From contig CAIMFE010000122.1 of the NCBI GenBank assembly GCA_903840235.1, forward strand, positions 1 through 5,499: a stretch of 5,499 nucleotides of DNA. The letters are read 5' to 3'. This document shows, in pieces, positions 1 through 5,499 of the stretch. This DNA comes from an uncultured Opitutia bacterium. Lineage in GTDB: Bacteria > Verrucomicrobiota > Verrucomicrobiia > Opitutales > UBA953. The notes under the pieces were generated by a model that did not search any database, was not told the origin of the DNA, and was given only the letters and a program-made list of their open reading frames with translations. Position 1 is the first letter of the stretch, and the number at the start of each line of letters is the position of its first letter. A program made the translations under genes and the position numbers.

Positions 1-35
1 CGCCCTCCCCGCAGTTTTTATCTTACACAGGGGGT

Positions 36-908
36 ATGAGACTCATTGATGGCAATTTAATCGCCCAGGAGGTTCTCGCGGAAATCAAAGCGCGAGTGGC
101 CCGGCTGGCGCCTGTCATTCCGCATGTGGCGTTCATTCGTGTCGGAGAAGATCCGGCCTCCGTCTCCTATGTAACCAAGAAACAAAAGACCGCTGCCGAA
201 GTGGGTATGCAGGCTAGTATCAAAGTTTTTTCTGAGACTGTTACCCAAACTGAATTATTTAAGCACATCGACGAATTAAACGCCGATAAGTCTGTTCACG
301 GTATTTTAATTCAAGCTCCGTTACCTAAACATTTATCGGAGACCGAAGTTTTTAACCGAGTCGCCTCGCATAAAGACGTCGATGGCTTCGGCACACTGAG
401 TATCGGTAAATTAGTTCAAGAAATTCCGGGAGCCTTTGCTGCGTGTACTCCTGCTGGGGTGATTGAATTATTGAAACGCTCCAAAATCGAAACCACTGGT
501 AAACATGCCGTGGTTATTGGTCGTTCTTTAATTGTTGGTAAGCCCGCTGCGATTTTGCTTATTTCCAAGGCCTGCAATTGCACAGTCACCATCACCCATT
601 CGCAGACCAAAGATTTACCTGCGATTGTTCGTCAGGCCGACATCGTGATTGCGGCGATCGGTAAGCCCAAGTTTATTACGGCTGATATGATTAAGCCGGG
701 TGCGGTGGTCATTGATGTCGGCATTAATCGTGTCGCGGATGCGTCCAAGAAAAATGGTTATGCCATTATTGGAGATGTTGATTTTGAAAATGTATCTAAA
801 GTAAGCAGTGCAATCAGTCCGGTGCCTGGCGGTGTCGGTCCCATGACTGTGGCGATGCTTATGAAGAATACTTTGGACGCCTGTGAGCGTGCGAACGGAC
901 GTGGTTGA
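36..908 (+). CDS. folD: Bifunctional methylenetetrahydrofolate dehydrogenase / methenyltetrahydrofolate cyclohydrolase
   Basis: This 290-residue cytosolic enzyme oxidises 5,10-methylene-THF with NADP and hydrolyses the resulting methenyl-THF to 10-formyl-THF, which supplies purine synthesis and initiator-tRNA formylation. The sequence shows the family landmarks in order: VGEDPASVSYV with the catalytic-pocket Tyr45, followed by Lys49 and Lys51; QAPLP at 93-97 (QLPLP in E. coli); KDVDGF at 113-118; the Rossmann-fold phrase VVIGRSLIVGKP at 159-170; and the C-terminal PVPGGVGPMT at 262-271. Length and both termini are normal for FolD. The start at 36 is chosen because IDG-IAQE near the N-terminus matches where family members begin and no other start codon lies in frame upstream in the window. 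The G-rich stretch at 29-34 is only one base from the ATG, too close for a standard ribosome binding site. The 3' end overlaps the next gene by 26 bases. Identity is very secure; the taxonomic hint it gives (Opitutae-like) is inference. Confidence 0.97.
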   Translation: MRLIDGNLIAQEVLAEIKARVARLAPVIPHVAFIRVGEDPASVSYVTKKQKTAAEVGMQASIKVFSETVTQTELFKHIDELNADKSVHGILIQAPLPKHLSETEVFNRVASHKDVDGFGTLSIGKLVQEIPGAFAACTPAGVIELLKRSKIETTGKHAVVIGRSLIVGKPAAILLISKACNCTVTITHSQTKDLPAIVRQADIVIAAIGKPKFITADMIKPGAVVIDVGINRVADASKKNGYAIIGDVDFENVSKVSSAISPVPGGVGPMTVAMLMKNTLDACERANGRG

Positions 909-1509
909 TTCATCCACCCCTCCCCCACTACCCCGCCCACCTGCGGGATTTGGCTGGCGAACCTTAGCGTGCTTGGCCGACATCATTCCGCTCATTATTC
1001 TTGGGCTTTTTTTATCGGGCCACGTGGCTAATACCGAAGAATTAGCGGCTCGGGAACGCGCCGATGCTTTTTATACTAAAATTAAGAATCAATATGTGAA
1101 AGTGATTCAGCATCCATCGGTCCAAGAGCAGAACAAACTCATGCAGATGGCCGAACATCCCGATGAAAAAGATATGGAAGCCGTGGCCATTGCGCTCACG
1201 CAAATGGGTGAAATTTGTTTTCTCGTGATGTGGCTCGGTTTGGCCTTACAAGAAATTTTTGTTGGGGGTCAGACAATTGGTAAACGCATCTTCAATTTAC
1301 GGGTGGTCGATTTTTACACACAAGAGGCACCGGGCGTTCTTTCGTGTTTACTACGCTCCGCTTGGAAAGCGGCGTTCATCAATCTCTTTAATCCGTTCAC
1401 TTCGATTCTTGGCATCATCAATTTTCACGTACCACTCTTCCGTAAAGACCGTCGTGCATGGCACGATATGTTTACGCGAAGCTACGTGATTGATTTACGG
1501 AAGCGCTAA
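883..1509 (+). CDS. RDD family membrane protein
   Basis: This is a 208-residue integral membrane protein of the RDD family, whose biochemical role is mostly unknown (some members have been linked to ion transport). The defining residues are visible: Arg26, Ala29 and Asp33 at the start of the first membrane helix (about 27-46), GQTIGKRIFNLRVVD at 129-143 after a second helix (about 110-127), and RRAWHDMFTRSYVI at 190-203 closing the domain. A further hydrophobic stretch lies around 163-186. A Pro-rich N-terminus (residues 12-20) precedes helix 1. About 60 hydrophilic residues (48-108) separate helices 1 and 2. The start is a GTG inside folD, with a weak GGA at 875-877 five bases before it; in-frame GTG codons at 889 and 901 are alternatives, and the last would shorten the overlap with folD to 8 bases. 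The overlap suggests co-transcription and translational coupling with folD, but no functional link is evident. Confidence 0.87.
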   Translation: MSVRTDVVDSSTPPPLPRPPAGFGWRTLACLADIIPLIILGLFLSGHVANTEELAARERADAFYTKIKNQYVKVIQHPSVQEQNKLMQMAEHPDEKDMEAVAIALTQMGEICFLVMWLGLALQEIFVGGQTIGKRIFNLRVVDFYTQEAPGVLSCLLRSAWKAAFINLFNPFTSILGIINFHVPLFRKDRRAWHDMFTRSYVIDLRKR

Positions 1510-1520
1510 TTTGCTCCAAT

Positions 1521-1547
1521 AAAAAACCCCGGCGAACCGGGGTTTTT
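1521..1547. terminator. Bidirectional intrinsic terminator between RDD gene and pnp
   Basis: A 6-bp GC stem CCCCGG (1527-1532) / CCGGGG (1537-1542) with a CGAA loop is flanked by AAAAAA on the left and TTTTT on the right, and the A and T tracts can extend the stem. Read on the + strand it ends the folD-RDD transcript 11 bases after the RDD stop codon; read on the - strand it lies about 20 bases after the pnp stop and gives a U tract there as well. The symmetry and the convergent gene arrangement support a shared terminator. Confidence 0.93.
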
Positions 1548-1567
1548 ATTTAGGTCAGTCGAAGTGA

Positions 1568-3793
1568 TTATCCTTCGCCGCCTTCGTTGTCACCACCGCG
1601 TTCGCGGAAGGGACGACGTGGGCGCTCAGGGCGATCAAAGGCGGGCTTAGGAGCAGGCGTGTATTCACGGCCTTCTTTTTCAGCAATCGCGGCACGACGG
1701 GAAAGACGTACGCGACCTTTGTCATCAATGCCAACGCACTTCACGATGATTTCATCTCCGAGTTTAACGATGTCTTCGACGCGGTTAACGCGGAAGTCAG
1801 CGAGTTCAGAAATGTGGACGAGGCCTTCTTGACCAGGGAGACATTCAACGAATGCACCGAACTCCTTCACCGAACGAACAATACCTTTGTAGGTCTTTTC
1901 TAATTCGATTTGAGCGGAGATGAGGTTAACTTCGTTGATCGCACGAGCGAGTTTTTCGCCGTCGGTCGCAAAGATTGTGACCCAACCAGAATCGTCTTGG
2001 TCGATGTCTAATTGGCAACCGGTGTACTCGGTGATGCGCTTGATATTCTTACCACCAGGACCGATGAGGGCACCGATCTTGTCAGAAGGAATCTTCATGC
2101 GATGAGTGCGAGGAGCACAGGACTTCAATTCAACACGGGATTTAGGCATCGTACCTTCCATCACGGTGAGAATTTGGTCACGGGTGACCTTGTTCTGCAT
2201 GATGGCTTCGGTAGCGATGTCGAAAGGCAGACCGTGGATCTTAAGATCGAGCTGGAAACCAGTGATACCTTCGCGAGTACCACAGATTTTGAAGTCCATA
2301 TCGCCGTAGTGATCTTCGGCACCAATGATGTCGGTAAGCACGCGGTGCTTAACCACTTTACCGTCTTTCTCTTCGGTGACTAAACCACAAGAGATACCGG
2401 CAACAGGAGCCTTGATAGGAACGCCTGCATCCATGAGAGCTAAAGTACCACCGCAAACAGAAGCCATGGAAGTTGAACCATTGGACTCCATGATTTCGGA
2501 GACTAAGCGGATGGAGTATGGGAAGTCTTGTTCGGAAGGCAGAATCGAGAGCAGGGAGCGCTCAGCGAGATTACCGTGACCGGTCTCACGACGGCTGGTC
2601 ATACCAAAACGTCCGGTCTCACCGACTGAGAATGGAGGGAAGTTATAGTGCAGAAGGAATGACTTCGATTTTGCACCGCCGGTGATGGCGTCCACTTCTT
2701 GAGCATCTTTCGATGTTCCGAGTGTTGCTAAAACGAGACCTTGAGTTTCGCCACGTTGGAAAATAGCGGAACCGTGAACGCGAGGTAAGACGTCGACCTG
2801 ACAAGAGATAGGACGAAGATCTTTAGTACCACGGCCATCAGCGCGCTGACCTTTTTCGATGATAGCGGAGCGATAAACTTTCTCTTGGAGTTTTTCGAAA
2901 GCCATTTTGATTTGGCGTCCGTCAAAACCTTCACCGAGTTCGGCTTGGCAGGCAGCTTTCGCTTTTTCAACGACTGCTTTAACCGCGTCACCACGGTCTT
3001 TCTTGGAAGCCAAGAAAATTGCTTTTTGTAATTGGTCACCTTCGCCTGCGGTGCGTTCACAAATGGCGAGGGCTTTAGGCTCACAAACAACGAGCGGGAA
3101 AGTCTTCTTCTTTTTACCACAAAGCGCAGCCAATTTACGTTGGGCGGCGATAATGGGTTGGATAGCTTGGTGAGCAAAGGCGAGTGCTGCGATGAAATCA
3201 GCTTCAGGAATTTGATCAGCTGAACCTTCGATCATCATCATGTCGCGCTCATTGCCGACGTAGATTAAATCGAGGTCAGAAGCGAATTGTTCTTCGTGAG
3301 TTGGATTAACGACGAACTTACCTTCAACGCGACCTAAGCGGATACAACCGATAGGACCGTTCCAAGGAATGTCAGAACAAAGTAAGGCGGCAGATGCAGC
3401 GTTTACCATTAAGACATCGGGCTCGTTCACGAGGTCAGCCGAAAGCAGTAAGCCAATGACTTGAACTTCGTTTAAGAAACCTTCAGGGAAGAGAGGACGG
3501 AGAGGACGGTCGCAAAGACGTGAGGTTAAGATTTCTTTGTCGGAAGGTTTACCTTCGCGGCGGAAATAACCACCGGGGAAGCGGCCAGCGGCAGCGAATT
3601 TTTCGCGGTAGTCTACGGTGAGCGGGAAAAAGTCTTGGTCGGGTGAACGCAATTCTTCGGCGGCGGTAGCAGAAACGAAGACCGTAGTCTCGCCTTTGCT
3701 GATCGTCACAGAGCCATTAGCGAGACGTGCTAAGGAACCTGTGCTGATGGTGATACCGAGTTCGTCGATAGTCACGGAGTGTTGTTGTTTCAT
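1568..3793 (-). CDS. pnp: Polynucleotide phosphorylase (polyribonucleotide nucleotidyltransferase)
   Basis: PNPase degrades RNA 3' to 5' by phosphorolysis and is a core enzyme of bacterial mRNA decay and RNA quality control. From the chosen start the protein is 741 residues, with the full domain order: first RNase PH core (about 13-145, with FFPLTVDYREK at 55-65 and CDRPLRPLFPEGF at 94-106), helical linker (about 215-315), second RNase PH core (about 320-550), KH domain with its GPGG loop at 578-581, S1 domain at about 634-700, and an Arg/Glu/Gly/Pro-rich tail of about 40 residues. Catalytic residues equivalent to E. coli Arg398-Arg399, Asp486, Asp492 and Lys494 are Arg401-Arg402, Asp494, Asp500 and Lys502. 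The frame stays open to an ATG at 3874, but those 27 extra residues look unlike PNPase and that ATG sits in the hairpin between the genes; MKQQHSVTID at 3793 is where the family begins. The upstream sequence is A-rich and lacks a Shine-Dalgarno. It lies downstream of rpsO and is probably co-transcribed with it. Confidence 0.97.
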   Translation of the reverse strand: MKQQHSVTIDELGITISTGSLARLANGSVTISKGETTVFVSATAAEELRSPDQDFFPLTVDYREKFAAAGRFPGGYFRREGKPSDKEILTSRLCDRPLRPLFPEGFLNEVQVIGLLLSADLVNEPDVLMVNAASAALLCSDIPWNGPIGCIRLGRVEGKFVVNPTHEEQFASDLDLIYVGNERDMMMIEGSADQIPEADFIAALAFAHQAIQPIIAAQRKLAALCGKKKKTFPLVVCEPKALAICERTAGEGDQLQKAIFLASKKDRGDAVKAVVEKAKAACQAELGEGFDGRQIKMAFEKLQEKVYRSAIIEKGQRADGRGTKDLRPISCQVDVLPRVHGSAIFQRGETQGLVLATLGTSKDAQEVDAITGGAKSKSFLLHYNFPPFSVGETGRFGMTSRRETGHGNLAERSLLSILPSEQDFPYSIRLVSEIMESNGSTSMASVCGGTLALMDAGVPIKAPVAGISCGLVTEEKDGKVVKHRVLTDIIGAEDHYGDMDFKICGTREGITGFQLDLKIHGLPFDIATEAIMQNKVTRDQILTVMEGTMPKSRVELKSCAPRTHRMKIPSDKIGALIGPGGKNIKRITEYTGCQLDIDQDDSGWVTIFATDGEKLARAINEVNLISAQIELEKTYKGIVRSVKEFGAFVECLPGQEGLVHISELADFRVNRVEDIVKLGDEIIVKCVGIDDKGRVRLSRRAAIAEKEGREYTPAPKPAFDRPERPRRPFRERGGDNEGGEG

Positions 3794-3862
3794 ATTTTTT
3801 ATTTGGTTTTTGTGCTGAACGGGATTGCCCAGCGGGTTTTTGTTTTGTGGTGGTGAAATACA

Positions 3863-3886
3863 ACGTCCCAGCATGGGCTGGGACGT
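3863..3886 (-). promoter_or_regulatory. Hairpin in the rpsO-pnp intergenic region (candidate processing or autoregulatory site)
   Basis: A perfect 10-bp inverted repeat, ACGTCCCAGC (3863-3872) and GCTGGGACGT (3877-3886), closes a 4-base loop. It lies about 30 bases after the rpsO stop and about 70 bases before the pnp start on the - strand. No U tract follows in the - strand transcript, so it does not look like a full intrinsic terminator. In E. coli, the pnp leader carries a hairpin that RNase III cuts and PNPase uses for autoregulation; a similar role here is inference from position and shape only. It could also simply stabilise the 3' end of rpsO mRNA. Confidence 0.6.
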
Positions 3887-3915
3887 GCGTGGTAACTCAG
3901 CGCTGTGCGCCTAAA

Positions 3916-4176
3916 TTACTTACGCAGGTTGAGTTTAACGATGAGGGCGTTGTAACGATCCAGATCGCTCGACTTTAAATAATTGAGCAGCTTACGACGG
4001 CGGTTGGTCAGCATGATGAGACCGCGACGTGAGTGGAAGTCCTTGCGGTGATCGCGCAAGTGCTCGGTGAGGTGGTTAATGCGAGCAGAGATGATAGCGA
4101 CTTGGACTTCAGGTGAGCCCGTGTCTTTAGCATCCTTCTGATTGCCTTTGATGATTTCCGTCTTGTTGATTGCCAT
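3916..4176 (-). CDS. rpsO: 30S ribosomal protein S15
   Basis: S15 is a primary binder of 16S rRNA in the central domain; it nucleates assembly of the small-subunit platform and contributes to an intersubunit bridge. The 86-residue product is close to the usual 88-89 and shows the family pattern throughout: DTGSPEVQVA (18-27), RINHLTEHLRDHRKD (32-46), HSRRGL (48-53), then RRRKLLNYL and the terminal DRYNALIVKLNLRK. The conserved residues contacting the rRNA three-way junction and its G-U/G-C motif fall in the DTGS and HSRRG regions. The start is the only ATG consistent with the MAINK-type N-terminus. No Shine-Dalgarno precedes it; the upstream 40 bases are A/C-rich. It is followed by pnp on the same strand, as in many bacteria. 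A hairpin-rich leader lies upstream (4213-4312), a position where S15 autoregulatory RNAs occur in other phyla. Confidence 0.97.
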   Translation of the reverse strand: MAINKTEIIKGNQKDAKDTGSPEVQVAIISARINHLTEHLRDHRKDFHSRRGLIMLTNRRRKLLNYLKSSDLDRYNALIVKLNLRK

Positions 4177-4212
4177 AGGTGTGGTGAGTTTTGGTTTTGT
4201 TTTTTTGACCGA

Positions 4213-4312
4213 CTTGGGAGAAATTCCCGAGGACCCGCCGAATGGCCGGTACCTCCGTCTGGAAAGAGCTTTCGCTCTCCGGCCAGCGTGAGAAGGGCTC
4301 CGCCCCTCTCCC
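4213..4312 (-). ncRNA. Candidate structured 5' leader of rpsO mRNA
   Basis: Several inverted repeats cluster here and fold better as - strand RNA. Hairpin A pairs 4302-4310 with 4290-4298 (9 bp, 3-base loop); on the - strand its middle pair is a G-U wobble, whereas on the + strand it would be an A-C mismatch. Stem B pairs CCGGCCA (4279-4285) with TGGCCGG (4243-4249), 7 bp perfect, and encloses a 5-bp hairpin (4265-4269 with 4274-4278) capped by a GAAA loop on the - strand. A small GGGA/TCCC hairpin (4216-4219 with 4225-4228) follows, and GGGAGA (4216-4221) can alternatively pair with TCTCCC (4307-4312). No U tract follows. Ribosomal protein S15 represses its own translation through unrelated leader structures in several phyla; a role of that kind is inferred from location. 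No known RNA family was recognised. Confidence 0.45.
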
Positions 4313-4359
4313 TAACGAAGTTAAGCCAAAATTCGTGACAGGTTGGACCCAACAATGCA

Positions 4360-4420
4360 AGCCGTATTTAGGCGTTAATTATGGATAAATGAGTGTAAAA
4401 TTAGGCTAAAACTGAGGCAT
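4360..4420. promoter_or_regulatory. A+T-rich putative promoter zone for rpsO and yhbY
   Basis: This is the most A+T-rich part of the divergent region. It contains TAAAAT-like (around 4396-4401, +) and CATAAT-like (- strand, around 4376-4381) hexamers that could be -10 elements, but neither has a good -35 box at standard spacing. The location fits the need for two outward promoters and would place the hairpin cluster inside the rpsO leader. The assignment is weak and rests on composition and context. Confidence 0.25.
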
Positions 4421-4471
4421 CCTTGAAGATTAGCCCGTTGACTCTCCGTGCTACCCCTTTGAAATCGGCTT

Positions 4472-4771
4472 ATGGATAATGGATCAACCGATAAACCGAG
4501 TTTAACGAGTGCCGAACGCAGCAAGTTGCGTGGGCTAGCTCAAACCCTGGACCCTAAAGTCTTTGTCGGAAAATTGGGCGTCAATGACGGTATCGCTAAA
4601 CTTCTCGATGATGCCTTCAAAAATGCTGACCTCGTTAAAGTACGTTTCAATGCCGAGCGCGATGTCATGGAGCAACAAGCTCAATCCCTCGCCCGACTCA
4701 CACATAGTGAAGTCATTGGTTCAGTCGGCCGTACCGCGACATTTTTCAAATTAGGTACAAGCGAAGAATAA
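4472..4771 (+). CDS. yhbY: YhbY family RNA-binding protein (CRM domain)
   Basis: The 99-residue product is a single CRM (chloroplast RNA splicing and ribosome maturation) domain protein. In E. coli, YhbY associates with pre-50S ribosomal particles, so a role in large-subunit maturation is expected. The domain starts at LTSAERSKLRGLAQ (11-24), continues through the hallmark FVGKLGVNDG (31-40), where the GKxG loop is thought to contact RNA, then DLVKVRF (53-59), and ends with SEVIGSVGRTATFFKL (79-94), matching the family's conserved V-x-x-x-G-R-T strand. Length is typical for stand-alone YhbY (about 95-105). The ATG at 4472 leaves a short polar N-terminus; no Shine-Dalgarno is seen upstream. 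The stop codon is two bases before the next start, indicating an operon with the prenyl synthase gene. Gene order next to rpsO-pnp may be coincidental. Confidence 0.93.
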   Translation: MDNGSTDKPSLTSAERSKLRGLAQTLDPKVFVGKLGVNDGIAKLLDDAFKNADLVKVRFNAERDVMEQQAQSLARLTHSEVIGSVGRTATFFKLGTSEE

Positions 4772-4773
4772 AA

Positions 4774-5499
4774 ATGGACGCTGCGCTTTTCCAGAAGCAA
4801 TTCGACGACCTCGTTCAAGAAGCAGAAAAAGCGCTGCGTTCTCTTACACCTTCAGCAACGACTACGCCGGCGCGTTTACACGAGGCCATGCGCTACTCGC
4901 TCGATGCGGGTGGCAAACGTTTGCGTCCAGTACTCTGTTTGGCCGCGGCTAAGGCGTTTCGTGCGGATGCAGATGCCCGACACGCAGCGACAGCCATAGA
5001 GTGCATTCATACCTATTCACTCATCCATGACGACTTACCCTGCATGGATAATTCGGACTTACGACGCGGAAAACCTTCGTGCCATAAGAAATTCGATGAA
5101 GCCATTGCCCTACTCGCCGGCGATGCACTCATCCCTTTAGCGTTTAAACTTTTAACTCAAGGCTACTCTGATAATCCTGCCCTCGTGCAAGAACTCGTGG
5201 GCGAACTGGCGGAGGCCTCAGGATCGACCTTACTCGTGGGTGGTCAATCTGAGGACATGAATACCGGCGATAAGAAAAATCAGGCCGAGAAACTTGAATT
5301 AATTTTACGTGGGAAAACTGCGGCGATGTTAACCGTCTCATTGACAATGGGTGCACGCATTGGCGGAGCTTCCATCAAAGACATCGAACATTTTAGATTA
5401 GCGGGTCAACAAGCCGGCATCGCTTTTCAATTGGTTGACGACTTGTTAGACACTCAAGGAACCACGGCCAGCTTAGGCAAACCCGTGGGAGCGGATAAA
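4774..5499 (+). CDS. ispA: Polyprenyl synthase, farnesyl (or geranylgeranyl) diphosphate synthase type; 3' end beyond window
   Basis: The first 242 residues of a short-chain trans-prenyltransferase are present; the frame is open to the last base, and about 50-60 more residues are expected. The enzyme condenses IPP with DMAPP or GPP to make FPP, the precursor of undecaprenyl phosphate, quinones and other isoprenoids. Visible landmarks are GGKRLRP (46-52) for pyrophosphate binding, the first Asp-rich motif DDLPCMD (86-92) followed by LRRGKP (96-101), GKT at 180-182, GGQ at 156-158, and the second Asp-rich motif DDLLD (222-226) followed by LGKPVGADK (234-242). The first motif has four residues between its aspartates, as in bacterial FPP synthases and some GGPP synthases. 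Tyr81, five residues before it, matches E. coli IspA and favours C15 product length. The gene starts two bases after yhbY without a clear ribosome binding site, so translational coupling is likely. Product length is less certain than the family. Confidence 0.93.
   Translation, partial: MDAALFQKQFDDLVQEAEKALRSLTPSATTTPARLHEAMRYSLDAGGKRLRPVLCLAAAKAFRADADARHAATAIECIHTYSLIHDDLPCMDNSDLRRGKPSCHKKFDEAIALLAGDALIPLAFKLLTQGYSDNPALVQELVGELAEASGSTLLVGGQSEDMNTGDKKNQAEKLELILRGKTAAMLTVSLTMGARIGGASIKDIEHFRLAGQQAGIAFQLVDDLLDTQGTTASLGKPVGADK

Larger units (their letters stand above)
4177..4471. other. Divergent intergenic region between rpsO and yhbY
   Basis: These 295 bases separate two genes reading outward. 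From left to right they hold an A/T-rich, hairpin-free segment just before rpsO (4177-4210), a GC-rich cluster of inverted repeats (4213-4312, described separately), a 12-base imperfect palindrome GTTGGACCCAAC (4342-4353), and an A+T-rich stretch (about 4365-4415) that is the most plausible place for promoters in both directions. I found no pair of boxes closely matching the standard sigma-70 consensus with 16-18 base spacing. Reading frames that extend through this region upstream of rpsO on the - strand look like chance openings. Confidence 0.7.

Noticed and set aside
615..995. 126-codon reading frame on the - strand opposite folD and the RDD gene start
   Set aside because: It is antisense to two confidently identified genes, has low-complexity content rich in His, Arg and Thr, and resembles no family.
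2012..2383. 123-codon + strand frame opposite pnp
   Set aside because: It is antisense to the conserved second core and KH-domain coding sequence, with no ribosome binding site or recognisable motif.
2728..3177. 149-codon frame on the - strand inside pnp, Lys/Arg-rich
   Set aside because: It is a shifted frame of pnp, whose own frame is intact with all domains; the basic composition follows from the codon usage of pnp.
3794..3874. 27-residue N-terminal extension of pnp from the upstream ATG
   Set aside because: The extension does not resemble PNPase, its ATG lies in the intergenic hairpin, and the family start aligns with the ATG at 3793.
4213..4232. Possible intrinsic terminator (GGGA/TCCC hairpin) near the rpsO start
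   Set aside because: The stem is short and neither strand has a T tract directly after it; the - strand is A-rich there.
4008..4360. Two - strand frames (115 and 77 codons) that overlap the rpsO leader and the rpsO 5' end
   Set aside because: They are shifted frames through a hairpin-rich leader and rpsO, with no family signal; a coding leader peptide is not supported.
1..5499. Search for mobile elements, CRISPR arrays, tRNA or rRNA genes, or a novel multi-gene system
   Set aside because: No repeats, transposase-like frames, tRNA cloverleafs or unfamiliar gene clusters are visible; all long frames belong to known housekeeping families plus one RDD protein.

Overview
This window reads as ordinary core chromosome from a free-living bacterium of moderate GC content, most likely a member of Verrucomicrobiota related to Opitutae. 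That placement rests on my recollection of FolD sequences: the fold of conserved phrases such as FIRVGEDPASVSYV, KQKTAAE and VVIDVGINRVADAS resembles Opitutus-type FolD. It is an inference, not a search result. None of the six genes has a convincing Shine-Dalgarno sequence at normal spacing, which fits a lineage that often starts translation without one.

Layout. Positions 36-1509 (+) hold folD (one-carbon metabolism), overlapped at its 3' end by a gene for an RDD-family membrane protein. A strong symmetrical hairpin with A and T tracts (1521-1547) lies between this pair and the convergent rpsO-pnp pair, and can end transcription from both sides. pnp (1568-3793, -) encodes a full-length polynucleotide phosphorylase. 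rpsO (3916-4176, -) lies directly upstream of it, in the widespread rpsO-pnp order, with a perfect 10-bp hairpin between them. A 295-base divergent intergenic region (4177-4471) holds several inverted repeats that fold best as RNA on the rpsO strand, so it probably includes a structured rpsO leader as well as promoters for both directions. To the right are yhbY (4472-4771, +; CRM-domain ribosome-associated RNA-binding protein) and, two bases further on, the first 242 codons of a farnesyl/geranylgeranyl diphosphate synthase (ispA-like), which runs off the window end.

How the genes relate. rpsO, pnp and yhbY all concern ribosomes and RNA turnover; folD supplies one-carbon units; the ispA-like gene starts a probable isoprenoid cluster. 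I see no mobile element, CRISPR array, tRNA, rRNA or defence system. The least explained DNA is the rpsO leader (about 4213-4312) and the rpsO-pnp hairpin, both candidates for RNA-level autoregulation. I found no clear sign of a novel protein system.
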